In this document: positions 58,824 to 64,000 of the stretch, one piece after another | Numbering within the stretch: position 1 is the first letter of the stretch | Layout of the letters: every line of letters starts with the position of its first letter | Assembly: GCA_963668185.1 (NCBI GenBank) | Contig: OY764162.1 | Coordinates: forward strand, 1,116,001-1,180,000 | Source of the DNA: G963668185 sp963668185 | GTDB taxonomy: Bacteria; Chloroflexota; Dehalococcoidia; Lucifugimonadales; G963668185 | Reading direction: 5' to 3' | DNA: 64,000 nt | Program-made: the position numbers and the translations under genes | Notes under the pieces: model-generated | Told to the model about the DNA's origin: nothing | Seen by the model: the letters and a program-made list of their open reading frames with translations, nothing else | Databases searched by the model: none

Positions 58824-58853
58824 TTGAACGCCGTTTCCGTCTGGTGGTACACT
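58824..58853 (+). promoter_or_regulatory. probable promoter of the sulfur-transfer operon leader
   Basis: TTGAAC (58824-58829) and TACACT (58848-58853) are 18 bases apart. The predicted start of transcription is near 58860, about 300 bases upstream of the moeB-like start codon, leaving a long leader. Confidence 0.5.
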
Positions 58854-58865
58854 ATCGCATAGTAA

Positions 58866-59045
58866 GTGGACTACCCCGAACAGGAGATTCTGTCGATTAG
58901 CACTCTCGGTTTCGCCAGCCCGAACCGCGGCATAGACGCCGACCCGTTCGCCTGCGCCTGTATCAGCGATCTCGCCGGACTCTGTCCGAGCGAGGTCGAA
59001 CGTGGGCGCGGCGCGGCTGGCGTTTGCTACTCGCGCATCCTATAG
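58866..59045 (+). CDS. possible 59-residue leader ORF with four cysteines
   Basis: An open frame GTG 58866 to TAG 59045. It includes SPNRGIDADPFACACISD and later GLCPSEVERG and AGVCYSRIL. The start is uncertain: GTG 58866 would be nearly leaderless; CAGGAG at 58881 would suit a start near 58890, where only CTG/ATT are present. It lies upstream of a hairpin and of sulfur-transfer genes, so a regulatory leader is possible. No homologue recognised. Confidence 0.38.
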   Translation: MDYPEQEILSISTLGFASPNRGIDADPFACACISDLAGLCPSEVERGRGAAGVCYSRIL

Positions 59046-59072
59046 CGACAAGTCCGAACAGCCGTCGTCGCC

Positions 59073-59109
59073 GCCCCGCGAATCGCACAGGTTTGCGGGG
59101 CTTTGTTTA
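59073..59109 (+). terminator. hairpin with T-rich tail in the leader of the sulfur-transfer operon (attenuator candidate)
   Basis: GCCCCGCGAA and TTTGCGGGGC pair (one G-U) around a loop TCGCACAGG-like, followed by TTTGTTT. It stands 28 bases after the leader ORF stop and 50 bases before the moeB-like start, where an attenuator would be expected. Confidence 0.6.
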
Positions 59110-59159
59110 TGTCCGGGCAAAGCTCAACAATCGCAACAACATCGGAGGCAACAACGTAC

Positions 59160-59996
59160 ATGACACAGACCCAGACCAGACCAGCCGTGGCCGCGCTCAC
59201 GCCGTACCAGGTGGAGCGTTACAGCCGCCACATAATCATGCCCCAGGTCGGCAGCGCCGGGCAGCGCAAGCTCCTCAACGCCAGCGTGCTGATCGTAGGC
59301 GCGGGGGGCCTCGGCTCCCCCATAGCCGTGTACCTGTCGCTCGCCGGAGTCGGCACGATAGGCATCGTCGACTTCGACACCGTGGACGTCACGAACCTGC
59401 AGCGCCAGATCCTCCACCAGAACGACGACGTGGGCCGCCCCAAGGTCCAGTCCGCCGTGGAGACCCTGAAGGCGTACAACCCGGACGTCAACGTCGTTAC
59501 GCACGAGGAGCCGATCACCTCGGCCAACGCCATGGACATCGTCCCCAACTACGACGTCATCATCAACGGCGCGGACAACTTCCCGGCGCGGTACCTCGTC
59601 AACGACGCGGCGTACCTCGCCGGCAAGCCGCTGGTCGACGGCAGCATCCTGCTGTTCGACGGCCAGGCCACCACGTACCTTCCGGGCAAGGGCTGCTACC
59701 GCTGCCTCTTCCCCGAGCCGCCGCCTCCGGGCGAGGTTCCGAGCTGCGCCGAGGCCGGCGTGCTGGGCGTCCTTCCGGGCATGGTCGGCACGATCCAGGC
59801 CACCGAGGCCGTCAAGGTCATCATGGGCGTCGGAGAGTCCCTGACCGGCCGCCTCCTCCTCATAGACGCCCTGGACATGGAGTTCCGCATGGTCAAGCTG
59901 CGCCGCAACCCCGGCTGCCCGCTCTGCGGCGACAACCCCACCGTGACCGAACTGATCGACTACGAAGCGTTCTGCGGCATGCCGGCCGTCGAGTAA
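59160..59996 (+). CDS. moeB: ThiF/MoeB-family adenylyltransferase
   Basis: A 278-residue protein from ATG 59160 with RBS CGGAGGCAAC. LTPYQVERYSRHIIMPQVGSAGQ is the family start; ATP-binding GAGGLGS near residue 46; catalytic IINGADNFPARYLVNDA; zinc CxxC pairs CYRC and CPLC. It adenylates the C-terminus of a small sulfur carrier protein (MoaD, ThiS or CysO type). No carrier gene is nearby. The following rhodanese can donate sulfur, so this is a sulfur-transfer pair. Exact pathway (molybdopterin, thiamine, cysteine) is not determined. Confidence 0.9.
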   Translation: MTQTQTRPAVAALTPYQVERYSRHIIMPQVGSAGQRKLLNASVLIVGAGGLGSPIAVYLSLAGVGTIGIVDFDTVDVTNLQRQILHQNDDVGRPKVQSAVETLKAYNPDVNVVTHEEPITSANAMDIVPNYDVIINGADNFPARYLVNDAAYLAGKPLVDGSILLFDGQATTYLPGKGCYRCLFPEPPPPGEVPSCAEAGVLGVLPGMVGTIQATEAVKVIMGVGESLTGRLLLIDALDMEFRMVKLRRNPGCPLCGDNPTVTELIDYEAFCGMPAVE

Positions 59997-60072
59997 CGCC
60001 GTCAACCGGGAACGCCCCCGGAATACCCAGGGAATCAGGCAAGATTCCACAACACGAAAGGAGAACACCCCA

Positions 60073-60924
60073 ATGGCTGCAAGAGTAGCTAACCCACAGG
60101 CCATAGTGACCACCGACTGGGTGGCGGAGAACAAGGACGACGAGAACGTAACGCTCGTTGAGGTGGACGTCGACACCGAGGCATACGACGAAGGCCACGT
60201 CCCCGGCGCGATCGGATGGAACTGGACCAGCCAGCTCAACGACGAACTGCGGCGCGACATCCTTGACCGCCGCCAGATGGCCGCGCTGCTCGGCGCGTCC
60301 GGCATCGGACGCAACACGACCGTCGTGCTCTACGGCGACAACAACAACTGGTTCGCCGCATACGCGTACTGGCAGATGAAGATGTTCGGCCACCGCCGCC
60401 TCAAGATCATGGACGGCGGCCGCGTGAAGTGGATCGCCGAGGGCCGCGAACTCACCACGGACGTGCCCCAGCCGGAAACCCGCATCTACCGCGCGCCCCA
60501 GGCCGACTCCAGCCTGCGGGCCACGCGCGACTACGTGCTGTCGGTGGCCTCTGGCGACAACAACGTCGGCCTCGTCGACGTGCGCGCGCCGGCCGAGTAC
60601 AGCGGCGAGCTGCTCGCCCCGCCCAACCTGCCGCAGGAGGGCGCCCAGCGCGGCGGCCACATCCCCGGCGCGGCCAACATCCCGTGGGCCACGGCGGTCA
60701 ACGAAGCGGACGGCACCTTCAAGTCCGTCGACGAACTGCGCGAGATCTACGGCGGCAAGGGCATCACCGGCGACAGGGAGATCATCGCCTACTGCCGCAT
60801 CGGCGAGCGCTCCGCCCACACCTGGTTCGTGCTAACCCAGCTCCTAGGCTACCCCAAAGTCCGCAACTACGACGGCTCCTGGACCGAGTACGGCTCCATA
60901 GTAGGCGCACCCATAGAACGCTAG
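60073..60924 (+). CDS. sulfurtransferase with two rhodanese domains
   Basis: A 283-residue protein. N-terminal inactive domain: TLVEVDVDTEAYDEGHVPGAIGWNW; C-terminal active domain: VGLVDVRAPAEYSG, HIPGAANIPWATAVN and catalytic cysteine in IAYCRIGERSAHTW (about C240). CRIGERS is the loop of thiosulfate sulfurtransferases. It transfers sulfane sulfur, probably to the carrier activated by the upstream enzyme. RBS AAAGGAGAACACCCC. It is 76 bases after the MoeB-like gene. Confidence 0.92.
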   Translation: MAARVANPQAIVTTDWVAENKDDENVTLVEVDVDTEAYDEGHVPGAIGWNWTSQLNDELRRDILDRRQMAALLGASGIGRNTTVVLYGDNNNWFAAYAYWQMKMFGHRRLKIMDGGRVKWIAEGRELTTDVPQPETRIYRAPQADSSLRATRDYVLSVASGDNNVGLVDVRAPAEYSGELLAPPNLPQEGAQRGGHIPGAANIPWATAVNEADGTFKSVDELREIYGGKGITGDREIIAYCRIGERSAHTWFVLTQLLGYPKVRNYDGSWTEYGSIVGAPIER

Positions 60925-60995
60925 CCCACCCGCAGACCAGCGCACCAAGCCAGAACAAAGCCCCTTCCCCGGCTCTCCAGGGAAGGGGTCACCAT

Positions 60996-61081
60996 GCCGA
61001 AGTGGCGGAACGGTAGACGCGACAGTCTCAAACACTGTTGGGCGAAAGCCCGTGTGGGTTCGACTCCCTCCTTCGGCACCA
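60996..61081 (+). tRNA. tRNA-Leu (CAA)
   Basis: Acceptor GCCGAAG pairs with CTTCGGC. The anticodon stem ACAGT/ACTGT encloses CTCAAAC, anticodon CAA. A long variable arm (TGGGCGAAAGCCCG region) marks a class II tRNA. T arm GGTTCGACTCC; discriminator A; CCA encoded. A CCCTTCCCCGGCTCTCCAGGGAAGGGG palindrome lies just upstream, perhaps a terminator of the rhodanese transcript. Confidence 0.95.
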
Positions 61082-61114
61082 CCGCCCCTCACCCTGGCAT
61101 AGCCGCAGCACCGG

Positions 61115-61390
61115 CTACTCGATCATGCCAAGCGCATCGATATTGACGTCCACCAGTCCCCAGACGCCGCCTGCAAGGTCATCATTGACTTGATGCTCCT
61201 GCATCGGGCGCTTTGCCGGAACTGCCTGCCCATCCAGCAACAGCGTCTCGATGTGCCCAACGATGGCTTCCCGCGCCATGTCGAAGCCGTCGTCCAACGT
61301 GTCACCGGCTGAGAAACAACCGGGCAGGTCTGGGACCGTCACTCCGTAGCTGCTGTCCTCATCCTCGTGAATCACGATCGGATACCGCAT
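61115..61390 (-). CDS. HicB-family antitoxin without a visible HicA
   Basis: A 91-residue protein from ATG 61390: MRYPIVIHEDEDSSYGVTVPDLPGCFSAGDTLDDGFDMAREAIVGHIETLLLDGQAVPAK, the HicB signature (YGVTVPDLPGC, then AREAI). The C-terminal DNA-binding part is short. No HicA toxin gene lies next to it; the neighbours are the tRNA and a repeat. It may be an orphan, perhaps domesticated. Confidence 0.85.
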   Translation of the reverse strand: MRYPIVIHEDEDSSYGVTVPDLPGCFSAGDTLDDGFDMAREAIVGHIETLLLDGQAVPAKRPMQEHQVNDDLAGGVWGLVDVNIDALGMIE

Positions 61391-61456
61391 TATCGTCTGC
61401 TCCTCCAGTCCCATCCAGCTTACCTGAACGCATTTCGTACGGATACTCTCCGATCC

Positions 61457-61514
61457 CTTCCCCAGTCTGCTGGGGAAGGTTAGAGCCTGTCCCGAGTCCC
61501 TCGAGGGAATGGGG
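61457..61514. repeat. family A palindrome hybrid with CCGAGTCCCTCGAGGG insert
   Basis: CTTCCCCAGTCTGCTGGGGAAG is followed by TTAGAGCCTGTCCCGAGTCC, CTCGAGGG and AATGGGG. The same kind of insert interrupts the copy at 35083, so hybrid copies are a subfamily. Confidence 0.82.
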
Positions 61515-61594
61515 TTTCCGCAAACCCCGCTCGCCCTGCCCGGCTGACGAAAGCGGGCCGGCGATCAGCCCCTGAATGCCAACAACGCTTTTGC

Positions 61595-61603
61595 TGCTAT
61601 AAT
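61595..61603 (+). promoter_or_regulatory. extended -10 promoter element
   Basis: TGCTATAAT (extended -10 with perfect TATAAT) lies about 58 bases upstream of the next start codon and probably drives the two small genes that follow. No good -35 is seen. Confidence 0.55.
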
Positions 61604-61660
61604 CAGCGTCCACGAAAGAGGGGATAGCGAAGGCAACTTCAGCCTCGCAGCCTCCAGGTT

Positions 61661-62002
61661 ATGAATACCGAACGCTCATGGTGGGTATATGAGAACTGGA
61701 CGAATGACCGAGCCCGTCTTCACCGGGCGGATTGTTCTCACTGCCGTGACGGGAAGGGCCGTTCCAACACCCCCAGCACGACTGCGGGCAAGTGGCATGG
61801 GCCATTTACCCTAGAGGCCGGGGAGGCCTTGCTGGCGAGTCTTGGCCGATCAGACTCCCGGCCATGCTACTTCTGCGCCAGAACTAGAACTGGAGTAAGC
61901 TTTCGAGCGAAGATATTTAAGGAAGGGGCGGGCGCGCTCAGACAGTGGGGGCCTACCGTCATCAGGGTTATCGTAGAGAATCTGAGGGAGTTTCTGCCAT
62001 GA
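61661..62002 (+). CDS. unknown protein with two CxxC motifs
   Basis: A 113-residue protein. MNTERSWWVYENWTNDRARLHRADCSHCRDGKG has a CSHC pair and RPCYFCARTRTG a second one, consistent with one zinc site. The C-terminal helix is hydrophobic. Not recognised. Its stop overlaps the start of the next gene (ATGA), so both are one operon. Confidence 0.6.
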   Translation: MNTERSWWVYENWTNDRARLHRADCSHCRDGKGRSNTPSTTAGKWHGPFTLEAGEALLASLGRSDSRPCYFCARTRTGVSFRAKIFKEGAGALRQWGPTVIRVIVENLREFLP

Positions 62003-62238
62003 CTACCAAGACCGCCAGATCGAGGAAAGCCAGGACAGAGGAAGGCACGCTCATAGATGTGGATTACCTTATCGCATCCGATGGCGAGGTCATGGTCACG
62101 CTCGTGATTGGCGATGAGGGGTGGGTCTTCCCAAAGGATGCCGCCCTGCGGTTGGCAGCGGCGCTTCAGCGGCAGGCCGCAGAAGGTGAAGGGCAAAGCA
62201 GGTCGCTCTACGGGCAGTCCGGGATGGAGTCCCCCTAA
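61999..62238 (+). CDS. small unknown protein coupled to the CxxC protein
   Basis: A 79-residue protein from ATG 61999, overlapping the previous stop by four bases. It begins with a basic segment MTTKTARSRKARTEEG followed by a beta-rich part EGTLIDVDYLIASDGEVMVTLVIGDEGWVFPKDAALRLAAAL. Not recognised. The tail end overlaps the convergent Gfo/Idh gene by four bases. Confidence 0.55.
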   Translation: MTTKTARSRKARTEEGTLIDVDYLIASDGEVMVTLVIGDEGWVFPKDAALRLAAALQRQAAEGEGQSRSLYGQSGMESP

Positions 62239-63338
62239 CCCCCCCACACCCCCTCCCCCATCGCCGCTGGCCGCTCGCACCCCGACGCGATCCCCACGTG
62301 CGCCCCCCGGTCCGACGCCTCGTGCACCGCGTGCATCACGTCCAGCACGTGGTACGCCAGCGCCCCCGACGCCCGCGGCGTCCGCCCCTCGCGCACCGCC
62401 CGCGCCATCTCCGCCACGCCCAAGCCCCGGCTGCCCGACGGGAACGCCGCCGGCACGCTGACGGGCGGCCCGTCCCCGGCCTCGATCACGCTCACCGGCC
62501 CATCGAACAGATTCGGGTCCGGTACGCGCAGCGTCGCCTCAGACCCGTACACCTCGATCCGAGGCAGCGTCGCTCCCACCACGTCGAAGCTCGTGATGAT
62601 CGTCCCGATCGCCCCCGACGCGAAGTCCAGCACCCCCGCCACGTGCGTCGACACCTCCACCTCGATCACCTGCCCCCTCTTTGGTTCACTCGTGATCTCC
62701 CGCCGGTCGAACGTCCTCCGGTGCGATCCCGTCACCCGCGCAACCGGCCCCAGCAGCGTCACCAGCGCGCTCAGGTAGTACGGCCCCATGTCGAACATCG
62801 GCCCGCCGCCCGCCTTGTAGTAGAACTCCGGGTCAGGGTGCCACGACTCGTGCCCCCGGCTCATCATGAACGCCGTCGCCGCCGCCGGCTCCCCGATCCG
62901 ACCCTCGTCGATCAGCTTGCGGCACGTCTGGATTTCCGCGCCCAGCGCCGTGTCCGGCGCGCAGCCCACCGCAAGCCCCCGCGCCTCCGCCGCGTCCAGG
63001 ATCGCCCGTCCCTCCGCCCGCGAGACCGCAAGCGGCTTCTCGCTGTACACGTGCTTGCCCGCCTCCAGCGCCGCCAGGCTGACCTCCGCGTGCGCCGCCG
63101 GATTCGTGAGGTTGACGACGAGCTCGATGTCCGGCTCCGCCAGCAGCCGCTCCGGCGTAAGCGCGGCCGGCACGCCGAACCGCTCCGCCGACGCCCGCGC
63201 CCGCTCCACGTCCAGGTCCGCGCACGCGACAACCTCCACCTCGCCGTACCTCTCGGAAAAACTCTCGAAATAGACGGCGCTGATGTTGCCGCATCCGACT
63301 ATCCCGGCCTTCATCGGCGCGATGGACGCCGGCGTCAC
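62235..63338 (-). CDS. Gfo/Idh/MocA family oxidoreductase
   Basis: About 367 residues. The NAD-binding motif is MKAGIVGCGNISAVYFESF; the signature EKPLAVSRAEGRAILDAAE near residue 105 has the EKP motif; GGGPMFDMGPYYLSAL near 200 has the catalytic-region D and Y. It oxidises or reduces a sugar or inositol derivative. I use GTG 63338, overlapping the upstream stop as GTGA; ATG 63314 is an alternative. It is translationally coupled to the ThuA-like gene, a common pair in sugar utilisation. Confidence 0.88.
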   Translation of the reverse strand: MTPASIAPMKAGIVGCGNISAVYFESFSERYGEVEVVACADLDVERARASAERFGVPAALTPERLLAEPDIELVVNLTNPAAHAEVSLAALEAGKHVYSEKPLAVSRAEGRAILDAAEARGLAVGCAPDTALGAEIQTCRKLIDEGRIGEPAAATAFMMSRGHESWHPDPEFYYKAGGGPMFDMGPYYLSALVTLLGPVARVTGSHRRTFDRREITSEPKRGQVIEVEVSTHVAGVLDFASGAIGTIITSFDVVGATLPRIEVYGSEATLRVPDPNLFDGPVSVIEAGDGPPVSVPAAFPSGSRGLGVAEMARAVREGRTPRASGALAYHVLDVMHAVHEASDRGAHVGIASGCERPAAMGEGVWGG

Positions 63339-64000
63339 CACGCGTCCTCGCCCGCGCTCCGGCCCGCCCACAGCATGCCCCGCTTCGCGATCTCGTTCGC
63401 CTCCGGCACGAGCAGGTCCTCGATCTTGTGCCCTATCGACGAGTAGAACACGCGGCCCTTGCCCCACATGCGCTTCCACACCACCGGCATCACCGTGCCC
63501 CTGATCCACGTGCACTCGTACTCCGCCCGCCCGCTCGCCGGGTGGCCGCCGTCGAACGTCGTCGTCGCCAGCACCACGTTGCCCGGGTCCACGTGCAGGT
63601 AGTACTGCTCCGTGTTCAGCTTGAAGTCGCCAAGTCCCGCCGTCACCGGGTCGCCCGTGTCGAGCACGTTGATCTCATGCTCGATGAAGTTCCCCGGATG
63701 CGCCACCCACTGCCCGCCGACCATGAACTGGTAGTCCGTCGAAACCCGGAACGAGTCCGCCATGCAGCCATGCCAGCCCGCGATCCCCACTCCCGACCAC
63801 ACCGCCCGCAGCAGGTTCCGCTCCTGCTCATCCGTAATCGTCCCCTGCGTCCACACCGGCACGATCAGGTCCAGCCGGGTCAGCATCCCGAAGTCCTCAT
63901 ACGCCGAGAGCGTGTCAGACACCGCCACCTCGTACCCCTGCCCCGCCAGCCACGGCGCGAACAACTCCGCCGCCTCCCTCGGCGAGTGCCCCTCCCAGCC
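63335..64000 (-). CDS. ThuA-like domain protein (partial, 5' end outside window)
   Basis: The frame is open to the window edge, so at least 221 residues. The pattern GWEGHSPREAAELFAPWLAGQGYEVAV, then DLIVPVWTQGTITDEQERNLLRAVWSGVGIAGWHGCMADSF, then PGNFIEHEINVLDTGDPVTAGL and GKGRVFYSSIGH is the ThuA/trehalose-utilisation family (glutamine amidotransferase-like fold). ThuA proteins commonly neighbour Gfo/Idh oxidoreductases and take part in sugar catabolism. Confidence 0.88.
   Translation of the reverse strand, partial: GWEGHSPREAAELFAPWLAGQGYEVAVSDTLSAYEDFGMLTRLDLIVPVWTQGTITDEQERNLLRAVWSGVGIAGWHGCMADSFRVSTDYQFMVGGQWVAHPGNFIEHEINVLDTGDPVTAGLGDFKLNTEQYYLHVDPGNVVLATTTFDGGHPASGRAEYECTWIRGTVMPVVWKRMWGKGRVFYSSIGHKIEDLLVPEANEIAKRGMLWAGRSAGEDAW

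Overview
The window is a high-GC bacterial chromosome segment with no rRNA. The cluster rpmH-rnpA-yidD-lipoprotein-yidC-jag, the sequence of L34, an OGG1-type glycosylase, and many catabolic genes (Rieske oxygenase, DAO-type flavoprotein, amidohydrolase, Gfo/Idh, ThuA) suggest an uncultured Chloroflexota, possibly Dehalococcoidia/SAR202-like. That placement is inference; no single marker here proves it.

Layout. 1-2.4 kb: the end of a RecB/AddA-type nuclease gene, then a restriction-modification pair (endonuclease and converging methyltransferase) bracketed by a 19-bp direct repeat. 2.4-11.3 kb: an S9 peptidase, tRNA-Asp, a TGS GTPase, a FitAB-like toxin-antitoxin pair, a glycosyltransferase, a retropepsin-like protein and a sugar epimerase. 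11.5-22 kb: uvrA, HigBA, a HEPN-like protein, a Rieske oxygenase plus FAD oxidoreductase pair, an HsdR_N-type nuclease, a membrane glycosyltransferase and a DUF3052-like protein. 22-27 kb: a decayed phage-packaging segment (repeat-filled gene, zinc-ribbon protein, terminase large subunit, portal) crowded with palindromic repeats. 27.3-38.1 kb: an accessory region with a nuclease-methylase fusion protein, HigA-like regulator, peptidase E, GNAT, MFS exporter, VapBC and Phd/VapC modules, pseudogene debris and a PLD-like protein. 38-50 kb: mostly housekeeping and metabolic genes (amidohydrolase, HxlR, DinB, EEP hydrolase, lysS, greA, LmbE, PHP, DnaQ-DinG, OGG), interrupted by a small operon encoding two proteins of 53 and 49 residues. 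51-54.3 kb: a lower-GC island with a three-gene operon of unknown function and a complete IS481-like element. 55-58.7 kb: the rpmH-jag cluster. 58.8-61 kb: a sulfur-transfer operon (MoeB/ThiF plus rhodanese) behind a long leader. 61-64 kb: tRNA-Leu, an orphan HicB, two small unknown proteins, Gfo/Idh and ThuA-like genes.

The most distinctive property is repeat ecology. Six copies of a 112-114 bp non-autonomous transposon share near-identical ends (GTAACTGTTCAGA / TCTGAACACTTAC). Five have 8-bp target duplications, four of them perfect. The copies fall into two types whose interiors carry two different genome-wide palindromic repeats. The same palindromes form tandem arrays and have entered one protein-coding gene in frame several times.

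Best candidates for undescribed biology: (i) the low-GC three-gene operon at 51.4-53.1 kb, ending in a deoxyribosyltransferase/TIR-like enzyme; (ii) the two-small-protein operon at 40.8-41.4 kb with clear promoter, palindromic operator and terminator; (iii) the cysteine-containing leader ORF plus hairpin upstream of the sulfur-transfer genes; (iv) the transposon/palindrome hybrids; (v) defence genes bracketed by repeated 3' ends of the neighbouring gene.
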